From Brachypterus glaber (lineage: Eukaryota; Arthropoda; Insecta; Coleoptera; Kateretidae): 64,000 bases of DNA. The stretch is taken from the NCBI GenBank assembly GCA_958510825.1, contig OY294045.1, forward strand, positions 95,478,988 to 95,542,987, read 5' to 3'. A model generated the notes under the pieces. It saw only the letters and a program-made list of their open reading frames with translations. It made no database searches and had not been told where the DNA came from. The position numbers and the translations under genes were made by a program. Of the stretch, positions 1 to 11,756 are shown piece after piece (within the stretch, counting starts at the first letter, position 1; every line of letters begins with the position of its first letter).

Positions 1-785
1 ATCTGACTTTTTTCTCCTACTTTCCAATAAATCTACATCTAAAAATGAATAAATGTGGGAGTAGTTATGATCAGGAATAGGAGTGTTTAATTTAAAAGCA
101 CAAAACCTAAGCATTTTTCTTTGGATACTTTCCAACCCATCAATATGATTATTATATTGAGGAGACCAAATAATTGAGGCATATTCTAGATTGGATCTAA
201 CTAAAGAATTGAAAACTCTAACTGAAGATCTAACAGAAAACTCACCACAGTTTCTTAAAACAAAACCCAACATCTTAGATGCTTTAGATGTTATATTATT
301 AATGTGCATTATAAAGTTAAGCTCACGATCAAAAGTAACACCAAGATCTTTAATAGAATTAACGGACTCTAAGATAGAATCATTAATGAAGTATGAAAAT
401 TCAACTTTGCGAATGCCCCTATAAAAAGACATTTAGTGAAAATTTATTATTGACACACCATTCAACCAACCGATTTAAATCGCTTTGAAGAAGATAAGCA
501 TCAGCGCTACAAGATACATGTTTGAAAAATTTCAAATCGTCCACAAAAAGTATGACTTCGCTATATTTAAAGACTGAATATATATCATTTATAAAAATAA
601 GGAATAATGTAGGAGCACTATGCGAACCTTGAGTAACACCAGAGGTTACTAAAATAATATAAGATATAAATGAACCTATTTTAACTGATTGTGTTCGGTC
701 TGAAATAAAACTGGCTATCCAATTGACAAAATGATCGCTAAAACCAAACTGTTTTAATTTAAATAAAAGAACTTGAGGGTCATTA
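1..785 (-). pseudogene. Group I LINE reverse transcriptase fragment, runs off left edge
   Basis: Read on the minus strand this is the middle and C-terminal part of a non-LTR retrotransposon reverse transcriptase (RT), which copies element RNA into DNA at a nicked target. In order I see a finger/palm stretch containing LLFKLKQFGFSDHFVNW, the primer-grip region SGVTQGSHSAPTLFLIFIND, the catalytic box as FVDDLKFF (usually FADD), KDLGVTFDRELNF, the thumb motif SNLEYASIIWSPQYN and RKMLRFCAFKLN. The frame breaks near 440, just after NNKFSLNV. The 5' end is truncated at about 785 and the 3' end lies outside the window. It belongs with the FADDLK copies at 28.2, 35.7, 39.1 and 47.8 kb. Clade is not certain; CR1/Jockey superfamily is my inference. 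It is a dead copy. Confidence 0.85.
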
Positions 786-937
786 AACCTTAAAATTAAG
801 AAAAAAATAAATTTTTTTTCACGACCAAGACTAAAACCTAATTTTACGCTTTCATTTTCGGGACTAAACTTGCCGTTTCTCTCCCTAGGGAATAAAAATC
901 ACGGCAACCTTGATAATATTAAAATATTATACATACT

Positions 938-1079
938 ATGTGCTTTGCTGGTTCAAAAATTAGGTTTGGTGGTGTTTTGTAATAAATTAGCGATTCAATT
1001 GATTTTAACAAAGAAAACCTTTAAAAATAACATTGTTATAACAATTTATACATAACTTAAAATTTACCATCTTCTTTGA
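938..1079 (+). repeat. Dispersed repeat, copy 1 (partner at 22426-22564)
   Basis: About 140 bases starting TGCTTTGCTGGTTCAAAAAT are nearly identical to 22426-22564 in the same orientation, differing by a short indel near the middle and a few substitutions. No reading frame is shared. It is probably a fragment of an unclassified mobile element. Confidence 0.8.
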
Positions 1080-1514
1080 ACATATCCAAAGACACGTGTC
1101 CTTGGTTCAAGGAATCCATTTTTTCTATGTAGGAATTTCTCTTTATTTGGCTGGACTAATAAGAAATTCCTTGTGGCTTGATTTCTGTGCCAGCCGGTGT
1201 TCTTGATTAAATATTAAAATATTATAAAATAATTAAAAAAACTTATAATCGACTTCACGTTAATTTTATTGTTGAAAACAATTAGTGTGACCGCGGTTTC
1301 GCTATAATAGATATAGCATCTACGGACTAAAAATAAAATAAGTATTACAGATTGTTTGTCGTGTAGAAAAAATATTACCTTAAATACATATATATAATGG
1401 GACATCTTTAACATTCTGGTCATAAATAACACTAAGGACATTACACAATTAATAAATTAGGTTACAAATTAAAAATATGCATTTTCAGTGACATGAATTA
1501 GGTTATGTTTGCCG

Positions 1515-1566
1515 ATTGGGCAAGGTGCGTTTTATTGCGCATTGGGTAAGGTGCGTTTTATTACGC
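1515..1566 (+). repeat. Two-copy 26-bp tandem repeat
   Basis: ATTGGGCAAGGTGCGTTTTA and ATTGGGTAAGGTGCGTTTTA occur 26 bases apart. Nothing else is visible in 1080-2060. Confidence 0.6.
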
Positions 1567-2060
1567 ATTAATTGCTTTTGTACGTTTTTTCGCAGTTAAT
1601 TAAAATGAAATGAATTGTTTATATTTATAAGAAAAAGGAAGAACAAACGATATTTTGGGGGAGTTGAAATTATTGGGCGAGTATCGAGAGAGTACTTTGG
1701 GAAAGTTGAAATTAGTAAGAACGAGTATTGAGAGAATACTTTCACTAGCAGCAATACATAACGTTACATTCATGTTCCTTACACACATACCGCGTGAGTG
1801 AAGAATATTGATATCAGTTATCATCACTAGTTCTGCCACCTTTAATGAAGGAACCGAAATCTCATCCTCAAAGACGCGGCATGAGAGGACAGAACAAAAA
1901 CGTTTACATTTAAAGAAAAGGAAATTTGTGGAGAATCTTCCGACTGAGCCGGTGCACTGGCGCGTCCGCAGTCGAACATCAAGAATCATTGTTTTGCTGC
2001 CACCTCAAACAAAGGACTCAAAATTCGCATTGGCTGCACGAATGGGTCGGCTCGAAAATT

Positions 2061-2306
2061 CTAAACAGAGTGGCTTACTATTTCAAGCTCCTCAAATATG
2101 ACTAGCTTCCCACGGTTATTTTCATTGTGGAGGATTTTTACGCCTTTATTTCTGTCGAAGAAGTGGTTTTCATCAATTAAATGGTTGAGAAAGTGAGAAA
2201 AATGGTTATTATGCTCTTTTAGTCTGATGGAAAATGATCTTTCAGTTCTGCCAATGTAAAAGTCACTGCATGTGTCACAAGTCAATTTGTTTGTAAATGC
2301 CGGGTT
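2061..2306 (-). pseudogene. Penelope-like element GIY-YIG endonuclease remnant
   Basis: The minus strand encodes NKLTCDTCSDFYIGRTERSF followed by SIRLKEHNNHF, then a helix and GKLVIFEELEI. A Cys-x2-Cys pair ahead of YIGxTxRxxxxRxxEH and a distal Glu is the layout of the GIY-YIG nuclease fused to the C-terminus of PLE reverse transcriptases, where it nicks target DNA. The reverse transcriptase part is absent: the frame is closed just upstream. The sequence differs clearly from the GIY-YIG at 25.5 and 33.9 kb, so it is a separate PLE family. Downstream sequence (1600-2060) may be its 3' region, but I cannot show that. Confidence 0.7.
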
Positions 2307-2982
2307 TGGTCATAGGGGGTAGGGGGTCTTTATTTCTGATTAGGAGAGACTTTAGGTTTTGACGAAAAAGAGTTCTTACACAACACTTTCTCAGTTTAAT
2401 GACGTCAAGAATAACCTTTTTGAAATAAACGTTACAATTGCAAATCCAATTAAATCAGACACGGCAGACGTGTAATCAATAGGACAACGATAAAAATTCA
2501 GTATTAAGATTTAACATTTTTTTTTGCTATTTATAGGAAAATTATAAAGTAAACTTTACGCAGAATCTATCAGAGTAAAAAAATGGATAAAGACAGCTGT
2601 GGGGTGGTTTAAAAATTACTTTTTATTCGATTGATTCTAAAAGCCAAAATTTTTGTTCATGTTTTACGGGCGAAAAAATGAACTTTGTGACCCTAGGGCC
2701 AAAAAGTTTTTTTCGCCCGCTAACTAAGACTTGTTATTTTTAAGCTTTTTAAAAGAAGATACTGTAATATTTATAAAGAAATATGACCTTTTGGTCACTT
2801 TTGGCCTTGAACTAACTGTTCTTTTTGGCCAGATACAGTTATTATAATCATTTCATACAAAATAAAAATTTCTTCTATAACATAACCTCAAAATATATGT
2901 TAACTGATTAATCTGTATTCGTCCACTAACATAAATTAAAAACACAAAATTTCAATTGTAAAATCAATCTCAATGTTTATAA

Positions 2983-3998
2983 TAGATAGATAGATTTATT
3001 TGGTGCATTACACATATTGCATTTACACAGGTCACAAGTAGTAGTAAAATTTAAATAAATATAAAACATACGGATTTAACATACAGTTAAAACAAAGTTA
3101 CATACAAGAACAAACTCGTATTCTAGAAATTTAAAAATTTCTAAAATCAAAGTCCAAATACTCAGATTTAGAGTAGAATGCCTTGGCTAATAAAAATAAT
3201 TTAATGCTCTGTTTAAAACAATTTCTTGGAAGAATACGAACGCAGGTGGGTAGCTTATTAAAAAATTTAAAACAGTAAAAGTTTAGACCATTTTGCGATT
3301 TTTTTAATCTATAAAAATTTATACGTATGTTATTTTTGGAGTGAGTGTTGTAGCCATGAACATCCGCACCCATTGTAGAGCTACCATAGACACTATGAGC
3401 ATATAGGAGACAGTGATAAATGTAGAGACAAGGCAAGGTAAGTATTTTTAAAGTAATAAACTTCTCCCTACATTCATCCCTGTATCCCAAGCCAGCAATG
3501 AACCTGATAGCTCTCCTTTGAATGCGGAAAATTCTGGTACTATCAGCACAGTCCCCCCAAATGATAACACCGTAGCTTAATGCAGAGTCAATTAATGCAA
3601 AGTATGCTGTTCTAAGTACAGAAGTGGATACAGTGCCTTGCAAACTTCTAAGACAAAAAATTTGTCTTGACAGTTTTGTTGCCACCATATCAGCGTGAGG
3701 CTTCCAGGTTAGAACTGGGTCTAAAAGTAAGCCTAAAAACCTCACACTTGACGCACTCTGAAATCCGTCTGTCTGTCTCAACGTAAACAACATACGCTCC
3801 GTTTTTAACTCGTTTAATGATAGGCCGTTGCTAGAAAACCAGTCAGCAGCAGTCGACTGTGCCGCAGCACCCAAACCTATTACATTATTGAGAAACTTAT
3901 CTTTTACCGTTAGAGTAGTATCATCTGCAAAATGAATACACTCGGCATTAGGAAAATCGTTAATGTAAATTAAGAACAACAAGGGTCCCAATATTGAG
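2983..3998 (-). mobile_element. Group II LINE, 5'-truncated, with ATCT tail
   Basis: Minus-strand RT from the primer-grip motif GSILGPLLFLIYIND through the intact catalytic box FADDTTLTVKD, GLSLNELKTERMLF, VRFLGLLLDPVLTWKPH, ALSYGVIIWGDCADS, RIQRRAIRFI and the C-terminal FFNKLP domain to a stop at 3131-3133. The coding part is one uninterrupted frame of about 285 codons, but everything upstream of the primer grip is missing. The first residues of the open frame, beyond about 3998, come from flanking DNA. The 3' end is AATAAA running into three ATCT units at 2983-2995 with no poly(A). Relatives are at 27.2, 42.3, 45.5 and 50.3 kb. It is a dead-on-arrival copy, as is usual for incomplete reverse transcription. 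Confidence 0.88.
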
Positions 3999-4272
3999 CC
4001 CTCATAGAACAGTTTTGGAAGTATTATTATTTTCATAACAGACACATTTTAACAAAAATTAATCACCAAGCTATAGCTTTTTTAATTTGAAAATGAAACC
4101 GCACGCAAAAGAAACGATTTAATTGTTTTTTATCGATTTGATTGGATAGCAATTTGTCATGGATAACTAGATAAGTAATAAAACAGGAAAATAAAATATT
4201 TTTTGCAATTTAAGTAAGTAACTATATTTTAATAATTTGTTATAATTAGTAACAATCAAATAAAAAATATTC

Positions 4273-4379
4273 TATAATACACGGGCAAAAAGTTAAATTT
4301 CGATTTCGTAGGTTTACTACCCTCGGGCTTCTAAACATCTACTCAATCGAAAAACTTAACTTTTCGCCCTTGTATTATA
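4273..4379. mobile_element. Short palindromic MITE
   Basis: TATAATACACGGGCAAAAAG at the left is matched by the inverse CTTTTCGCCCTTGTATTATA at the right with two or three mismatches, giving a hairpin of about 107 bases. No coding potential. The rest of 4050-5640 shows nothing I recognise. Confidence 0.65.
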
Positions 4380-5644
4380 AATAACTATTTAGTGAAATTT
4401 TTATTACCCATTGTGCTTTTGATAATCGTTGACATTTAGGCTAAATTAATTACTCACCATTTCTATACCATTAATATGGAATTACATTAATTTAAGTTGA
4501 AGTTTATTTTGGTATATTTGATATACAAGTTCTCCGCATGGAGTGATGTTCTGTTGGAACATGGTTCTGTAATTTTCGGCATAGATAAATTCTATGTAAC
4601 CGTCTAGCAGACAATTTTACATTGGACATAATTTTCAAAAGCATATTTTATCCCGGACAACATTTTCAATCGTACATTTTATCCTGGAAGATGATTTTTC
4701 CAAAGTAGATGGGACAGCCTATATTTTTTTTTCTTTCATTTGAGAAATGAATTCATCAGCATAGGGGAGACTTGTACAGATGGAGACGATGGAATTCATA
4801 CCTCATGGATTTTGCAGAAACCAGCTAAGTACTCATTCTGAAAACTTTTGAAAGCAATATTTCATATTTTTAAATTCTTTTATTTCAATATTCTTATAAC
4901 TGTAAACTTTATCAGATCTGATATAGTATTGATTAATACTATATGCCCTTCTGGCTTTTGTTCATTTTTAGGTACTTATTTTTTTTTAAACATTTAATCT
5001 CATTTATTAATTATTAAATATCATACTTTTGATTAAATGATTTCTAATTTAAGCATGACTTTTATACACTGCAAGAAATGATTGTTGTTTACATACATTT
5101 CTTGGTGCTTGCTGAACTTCATGTTTTCTTTATACATTTAAGTCGAATGATTTCTGAATTTGGTAATTTTTATTAAGATTTCTTTAATTATATCTTAATA
5201 TAATTACACATATTTTTTTATATATATTAATACATTACTTGATGTGCTTTCATTAAGTTTATTTATAATAAATTTCTCAAATGAATTATCTTATTTTATT
5301 TAGGGGTTATATTTTCTCAAACTGAAAAGCTTAAGTATGTACACTAGGTTGTTACTTACCTAAAGGAGTAAAAGCTAAAGTAACTGGCGCCCCTAACAAC
5401 ATTAATCAATTCTTTCTATTTTTCCCTTGCCCATACCCATTGCTCCGCTGTCAAAACTAGCCGTTGGCAGTGAACGTATTAATTACGGTACACTAATATT
5501 GTCGTTTACGTCTTACAACTAATTATAAGAAAATGTTTTTAAAAAGTGAAAGTTTAAATTACAATAAATGTAAGTTTTTTTTATTCATAATGCGCTCATA
5601 AAAAAAATGTTATATTAATCTTTCATAACATACGTTTTTAGTGC

Positions 5645-5695
5645 ACAAGTACAAGTTTAGCAAACGAGCCGCTTGCGGCGAGTTTTCTAATGTCT
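5645..5695. repeat. Dispersed repeat, inverted partner at 57215-57265
   Basis: GAGCCGCTTGCGGCGAGTTT, itself a near-palindrome, recurs inverted at about 57217 with flanking similarity (ACAAGTTTAG on the inner side). It looks like the terminus of an unidentified element. Confidence 0.6.
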
Positions 5696-5706
5696 CTAGC
5701 TTAAAG

Positions 5707-5925
5707 AACTCTTAAGTTATCGTGCCCACAAGATTTCCCAGACAGACCGACCGACCGACCGACCGAACGACATTTTTTTTTTTGCTTGAAATTGATTTAT
5801 ATCGACATAAAACGTCATAAAGCGAAAAATACGCAAAAAAAAAATTTTGCACGAATACAAGGCTTTCCGAAATTTTGAAAATTTCAAAATGGGAAAGCAA
5901 TAACCTAAACACAAAATTTTGTGTG
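5707..5925 (-). repeat. Dispersed repeat R1 with CGAC microsatellite, inverted copy
   Basis: A block of about 210 bases shared with 17719-17935 and 20777-20965 (there on the plus strand). Its marks are a palindromic GAAAATTTTC core, the phrase CGACATAAAACGTCATAAA, and a run of GACC/GAAC tetranucleotides next to TTATCGTG. Translations give simple Val-Gly-Arg-Ser repeats, which are artefacts of the tetranucleotide run. Confidence 0.75.
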
Positions 5926-6143
5926 TGATTATGAGATTATAAGAGTCGCAAAATAGAAAAAAAAAACTTATTGCCACTCTTGCACTCTGTAGATGCCCCA
6001 AACGGAAATTTCAATAAAAAATTATATTACAATGTCATAACTAAGGAATAAAACTTCATTAAAAAAAAAGAAAACACAAAAATCATATTAGCGGTTAGCA
6101 ATAATCGACTTTAAAAATGAAATTTTAGTGGTGCGTTAGGTTC

Positions 6144-6396
6144 AACGAACTAATAACTCTTCTCTCTAGAATAGACATTTCATTCGTATAAACTGACAAA
6201 AACGCAGCCAACATATAAATTTGTCTGTCTTACTCGAACAGCTTTGTTCTATCAGAGACAACAATAACAGTTACTGGTAATTATTATTGTTCAGGCCTGA
6301 ATATACCTACTATTTGTTTACAAACAAACCGAGATGATGGCGATACTTTATATTTGCGGTATGCGTATTCTAGAGAGAAGAGTTATTAGTTCGTTG
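6144..6396. mobile_element. MITE with perfect 31-bp TIR and 8-bp TSD
   Basis: 6144-6174 (CAACGAACTAATAACTCTTC...) is the exact reverse complement of 6366-6396. The element is flanked by the direct repeat GTTAGGTT at 6136-6143 and 6397-6404, a perfect 8-bp target-site duplication. Length is 253 bases with no coding potential. An 8-bp duplication fits hAT-like or similar superfamilies, though the terminus is not the usual hAT CAG. A diverged relative lies at 52360-52460. Confidence 0.9.
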
Positions 6397-6416
6397 GTTA
6401 GGTTTGACGTGAAGTA

Positions 6417-7271
6417 CACTGAGATAAATTTTTACATCCACGTGCATGGGTAATATATTTGCAGCTGCTGCTGATGTGAATTTACACTCGAAGTGTTTAT
6501 ATAAATGCGGTGTGTGTTATATTTTTACATCCAGTGTGTAAAGTTTACACCAACGCGTAAATATACTTTTTACCTAAAACCCTTCAATTTATTAAAAAAA
6601 ATAGAATAACCATTTTGTTATTTTTCTATTTATGAATAGTGTTTTATGGAAAAACTACGCAACAGAAAAATAAAACGTATATTCGTAATCAGCGCTACAA
6701 AAAGTACCAATATAAAATAGAAACAGAAAACATACACAAGTCTTAACAACTCAAAATTTGCAGGCCAGTGTTACCGCCTAAATAAGTAAAACATTATAAA
6801 ATGTATGTTTTAAGGATATTGTATTAATCACACTTTTTAAATATTTACTTTTAATCAACACTTACCAATTATTTCTTTGAAAAATCTAGCACACACAAAA
6901 TTATACGTACGCTCTTACAAACGTAAATAATTATAATGGTCGACAGCCACCAGACTCGATGAAGCAGGAATTCTGGCTTCTCGAGTCACGTGACTAGCTT
7001 AACGCCCGCGATTGGCTGGCTTGTACATCAGAAGTGTAATTTTTACACTTCGGGTGTATTGTTGCTAAAGGTATGTTTATAAAAATACACTTTCTTGAAC
7101 TCCGAGTGTATTGTTGCACAAGGTATGGATGTAAAAATACACACTCTAGGTCAAAATCACCTCACCTCTGTAGTGTCACATCAATGTTGATGTACATTTA
7201 TATAAAGGTGTAAAATTTACACATTTATAGAGTGTATTTTTTACACCTTTTCAATGTAATTTCTTTCAGTG
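6417..7271. mobile_element. Non-autonomous DNA transposon with CACTGA ends and GTGTA subrepeats
   Basis: It begins TA-CACTGAGATAAA and ends TTTCTTTCAGTG-TA, so the ends are inverted repeats flanked by TA on both sides. The interior holds many short motifs of the type GTGTAAA/TTTACAC in both orientations, including GTGTAAAATTTACAC as a full palindrome near 7208. There is no open frame of note. It is probably a MITE mobilised in trans. I cannot assign the superfamily. Confidence 0.75.
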
Positions 7272-7543
7272 TAGGTATAGTACGAAAACTGTTACATTTG
7301 GATACATCAGGTTTGATAAACGTAAATTAAATTTACGTAGTTTCTATGGGAGTGATTATAAATGTATGCCTTGATGGCCAAATTATGAATATGCTATTAA
7401 ATTTACCAGAGGGAAATCTTAGAGTCCATCATTAACAATAATAAAATTATAACACACCGGTCTGGAAACAAGTTTTAGCTTAACTTTCATATAACCCAAG
7501 TTTTTCCATAATTTAATTATTTAGAGCTTTGGCATCTTTTTAA

Positions 7544-8101
7544 TGTGTTTTTGAGAAAAACGATTTTCATTCGTTTTGACAAAAAAATATGACATATTTT
7601 TTTTTTGTGTTAAATTGCTTCTAAGGGGAACTAGAACACTTTTAAGGGGCATTTTTAGAATATTATTCACTTCATAACTCAGGAACGGTTTAATTTATTG
7701 ACTTGAAATTTTAATTGTAGTATGCAACCAATAAACATTATCATTTTATGACAAGAAAAATTAAATGTTTAACCAGGGGCGAACTTACAGTTTTACATAT
7801 AAATTATGAGGTACCCATTATCTACGCCCCTGGTCAAAAACCTAATTTTAATAAAACGTTAAATGTTTACATTTATTCGTTCTATATTTCAGTAAAAATT
7901 TCAGGTTAATAAGTTACTGAGATATGAAGTGATAAATATTCTAAAAGTACGCTAGCTCCCTTAAAAAGCAATTTAGCTCAAACGTATATAAAAACTTTTT
8001 TCTCACTTTTTGACGTAAAATCTGAATATCTAAAATAATTTTTAAATATGTCATATTTTTTTTGTTAAAACAAATGAAAATCATTTTTCTAAAAAGCGCA
8101 T
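7544..8101. mobile_element. Foldback-like imperfect palindrome
   Basis: The left arm GAGAAAAACGATTTTCATTC and right arm AAATGAAAATCATTTTTCTA are inverted copies, and pairing continues inward through ATGACATATTT/AAATATGTCAT to a centre near 7800, where CCAGGGGCG and CGCCCCTGG flank the axis. No protein is encoded. Confidence 0.7.
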
Positions 8102-8296
8102 GGATAAATAACTAACGCTGTTAGTTGGGAAGTGTTTTTTCTACGACTGCTTTGGAATGTAAGCAACAAAATGAAAACACAGAATGAATCCATTCTAACT
8201 CTAGATATGGTATGAATATTCTGTATCAAGTGTTAGAATGATCACATCTAGTGCATCTATTGTTTTGTAAAAGTAAAGAAAATTGTAACAAAAATA

Positions 8297-8298
<2 letters not shown>

Positions 8299-8371
<73 letters not shown>
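8299..8371. repeat. (AT)n microsatellite, about 73 bases
   Basis: Uninterrupted alternating AT. The surrounding 8102-8640 holds no other recognisable feature. Confidence 0.95.
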
Positions 8372-8374
<3 letters not shown>

Positions 8375-8780
8375 GAAATATTGAATAATTTAATGCAATT
8401 TAAAGTTTTGCGTTAAAGTTACATAAAGTTTATTAGTTTTTCTTAATATTTGATCAGTTTTTTATCAATTTAGTTCAAAAAATTAAAACTGCTCCATCAA
8501 TTGTTAAAATTTTAAACCTGATATATGTCACAACAGTCTGACATAACCTTCAATTTTTGCATTATAATTTGTAAATATGTGTTAAAATTAAATAAAAATC
8601 TTTTTTAAGTACTGATTTGATAAAATTATTAAATAACATTAATTGCTTTATTTAAAAGTATGTGTTTTGTTGCATTTACAATGTCGAGTCACAAAAAACA
8701 TTGTTTTTAACCTTCTCCGCAGTTTAAAGCTATACAGTGTTTCATATTTGCAGTCAAAGAAAAAGTATAGTCTACAACAC

Positions 8781-8878
8781 GTATGGAATAGTCATTCCGC
8801 GATCGCGGGACCATCATACTCGCCTACCGGCTCGTATGACAAACTTTCCGCTCGCGCGAAATATTGTCTATTCCATAC
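8781..8878. mobile_element. Small GC-centred palindrome (MITE-like)
   Basis: GTATGGAATAG at the left and CTATTCCATAC at the right frame a core containing GCGATCGCGG and GCTCGCGCGA, unusually GC-rich for this window. Similarity continues outside as TATAG...CTATA. It has no open frame of its own. Confidence 0.6.
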
Positions 8879-8904
8879 TAGTTATAGAATATACTATTCT
8901 TTTA

Positions 8905-9049
8905 TTATTCCATCAATCTATTTTCTAATTATCGTACAGAGTGATATTGGTAGACTGACAATTTCGGGCTGCTGGTTCTCTTCAGTACCAAGATTGCTGG
9001 AATAATAAATTAATATTTTTAAAATTTTGTTTAAATTAAAAAGTTTCTG
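8905..9049 (-). mobile_element. PLE family B terminal repeat, copy 1
   Basis: These bases match 44597-44729. At 8905-8991 the order is the same as at 44.6 kb, but the A/T-rich end, ending TTTCTGTCC here, is present in inverse orientation, so TTATTATTCCA and TGGAATAATAA now face each other across the ribozyme. Inverted partial copies of the end are typical of Penelope-like elements. No coding region is attached. Confidence 0.65.
8947..8991 (-). ncRNA. Decayed hammerhead ribozyme (PLE family B)
   Basis: On the minus strand: stem I strand TTGGTA, core CTGAAGA, stem II GAAC-loop-GCCC, then GAAAT, TGTCA, GTC and stem I strand TACCAA. Stem I and the core are intact, but stem II has two mismatches and the first C after GAAA is T (a G-U wobble in stem III). 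The sister at 44682-44726 has none of these changes, so I read this copy as decayed. Confidence 0.7.
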
Positions 9050-9957
9050 TCCTTATGTTTTCTTTTGTTGGTATTAGTATATTTAATGGTCTCATTAAAT
9101 TTAATAAAAAATTTAATTAAATTTAAAGATCTAAAAGCTTAAGTACATATTTTTTTATAAACGAGTTGGTTAGAATTATTATTCAAACTAGATGAAACGT
9201 TGCAAGCATCCTGTCAAAACATCGGCACTATTGGGAAAACTAATAACATGCTCTTAGAACAGGGTAGCATAACATAATTACAATTTTACTACTACTCCTC
9301 ACTGCACAAACTAACTTGTATAATATTTATATTAAACTTTAGCTTTTCTTGTACACTTAATATATAATTAAAATTAATAATAAAAATATGTTTTTACTTG
9401 GATGCAAGTTAAACTTATTAATTACAATTTTTGATTGATTTTAAAAACAAATGAGTGGAAGCTTAAATTTGTACACTAGAGCCATCTAGTTTGCAAATTT
9501 CAAACTAGATGTTTTGTTTGATTTTAAATTCTGTATCTTTAAAACATTATATTCTAGCAAAAAACTGTATATAACATTTTTTATAGGGCTTAAGAAGAGA
9601 TTTTATTACAAATATAATTTTTTGAAATCGGCTTATAAATATGTGAGATATGCTAAAAAAAACCTTTTACTGCTTTAAACGCCAATATCTCGAAAACAAT
9701 GCGTTTTAGGACGTTGTTTATAACATTTTTTGACCAATTTAAAATTATCTTTTATATAAGTGCTAAATTAACCAAATACAATAATAATTGCCTTAATTAT
9801 AAACAAAAAACGCTAAAAATAGGAGTTTTACCCTATTTTTACCCCCTTACCCCCATTCGTTTGCCCCCAAACAGCTCTTCGGAATACGATAAGAAACAAT
9901 ATGCAAAAACCCGCAAGTCGATACCTCATGTAGAAATGGAGTTAGAGAGTTTACACC

Positions 9958-9958
9958 G

Positions 9959-9994
<36 letters not shown>

Positions 9995-9995
9995 G
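9958..9995 (+). repeat. (ACAG)n microsatellite
   Basis: Nine or so ACAG units with one interruption. It lies in a non-coding repeat whose other copies carry related tetranucleotide runs (5740, 17880 and 43850). The reading frame across it is an artefact. Confidence 0.85.
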
Positions 9996-10390
9996 CAAAA
10001 AATTTTTTTACTGATTTCGACTTAGAATGGTCAAAAACGTCGAGAAATATGAAAAAAACGTGGTCAAAGATTTTGACTTTTCGGCGAAGATTTCAATACA
10101 TCTGCACTCTTAGTAGCACTAAGTGCCGATGTAATTTCTAATTAGAGTCAAAAGGTTCCCAAATTAACTAGAACACAATATTAAATATTCATGAATACAT
10201 TATTGTTTAAAATTCACTGTAAAATATTTGTTTAAAAATCGATCATCTTAAGGGAGAAAATACAAAAAAACTTAATTTACTAAATGAGATTTAGAATTTA
10301 AAATATGCGCATAAAATTAGATTAAAAAATATCTATCATAAATGAGGCATTCAGGACCAATAGGTAATGACGTGTGTACTTGCCCTGGTG

Positions 10391-10640
10391 GAAACTAACG
10401 TTGCAACGACTTGACCTAACGTTAGATGAATGTGGTTTAAATGTTAGATGTCTAACGTTATATTTTAAAGTTGAAACTAACGTTGCAAAGTCTTGACCTA
10501 ACGTTAGATGAATGTGGTTTGAATGTTAGATGTCTAACGTTATATTTTAAAGTTGAAATAACATTTATCTAATGTTAGAGGTTTGGTCAAACGTTAGATA
10601 AACGTTATTCTAACGTTAGACAGCTAATGTTAGGCAGCTA
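10391..10640 (+). repeat. 82-bp tandem repeat rich in TAACGTTA palindromes
   Basis: 10391-10472 and 10473-10554 are two near-identical 82-base units beginning GAAACTAACGTTGCAA, followed by a diverged third stretch to about 10640. The eight-base palindrome TAACGTTA or a one-base variant occurs more than ten times on both sides of the junctions. No promoter or gene is recognisable nearby. Confidence 0.85.
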
Positions 10641-11247
10641 ACGTTAAAAATGCTAATGTTGAAAATCAGGACTTTTTTACATTAAAATCGTTAAAAAAAA
10701 ACTTTCGGAAAAATGTATCATTCGAGATGCATCCGATGCGGACCACGTAACCAGATGAAATTTACGTTTAAAAACATTTGAAAAATGCTTATTACGTGTG
10801 TACATGTTCACGTGTGAAATATGATAGACTATTTGACAAACAATATATAGGCCAATCAAAACCTTGCATTTTTAGTTTCTTGACCAATCAGATCAAAATG
10901 AATTATCAAATTATCACTTGGTAACTATGGAAACAAAAAACTGACAGTTACTGACATCTTAATAAATGTTATATTTTATTTCTTTTCAGTCGAAAACTAA
11001 ACTTTTTAAACAAAAACATCAATGATATTTATTTAAATGCTAAAATATATGATATAACTATTTTATTGGAATAATCTTAAGCATAAAATATCCCTCAAGC
11101 AAAGTTTAGACTTGTCAACATTCGCGTACAAGAGAACATTGCTGTTTAGTGCTTAAATTTTTAATTTAAATATGAAACATCATTAAACATGGTAAAATTA
11201 TATACTTCCTTATTTTGTTTGTGAAATAGTCTTTCAAAATACCATTC

Positions 11248-11446
11248 GTGCATGTTGAATTATAAATAATTTTTTTACTGTATATAAAAAAATTTTTGCT
11301 TAAGGAAATTGTTTTCGTGCATTTTTCGTCAAAAGTCCTCGACCTGCGGTCTCGGAATTTTGTAACACGAAAAATTCACTCAAACAATTGCCAAGCAAAA
11401 TAGTTTTTTAATACAGTAAAAAAATTATCGATAATTCAACATGCAC
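11248..11446. mobile_element. Palindromic MITE, about 200 bases
   Basis: GTGCATGTTGAATTATAAAT at the left pairs with the inverse ATAATTCAACATGCAC at the right. Pairing continues through TTTTTTTACTGTA/TACAGTAAAAAAA and GCTTAAGGAAATTGTTT against AAACAATTGCCAAGC. Non-coding. Confidence 0.75.
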
Positions 11447-11755
11447 TTATGATATTACTACTGATAATATATAAAATAAAACCATCAAACCTTATAATTA
11501 ATTAAAATTAACACGAAAATCGTACCTGATTTAATTTCACTAACACACAACCACACTCTTCGCCCGTAGTCCCCGCACTAACTCTGAAGCGACACTATCA
11601 AACGACAACACTCCACCTTAAACGTGCCTCTCAGGTGGGGTTAGCGCTCTTTTCTCGACGCTGATCGCGATAACAGCCTTTTTAAAGCATTTGGCTACTA
11701 GTTTCTTATTGCATCCACAATATAAATATTTTAAAAATACGAAAATTTAATTTGA

Positions 11756-11756
11756 T

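Noticed and set aside
1600..2101. Overlapping open frames on both strands (129 and 97 codons)
   Set aside because: Neither shows a domain I recognise; they overlap one another and adjoin a PLE remnant. Possibly part of its 3' region, but unsupported as genes.
5712..6001. Protein-like frames with Val-Gly-Arg-Ser repeats
   Set aside because: Translation of a tetranucleotide run in repeat R1, which also occurs out of frame elsewhere.
9699..10025. 108-codon frame with Asp-Arg-Gln-Thr repeats
   Set aside because: The repeat is the ACAG microsatellite; the rest is low-complexity.
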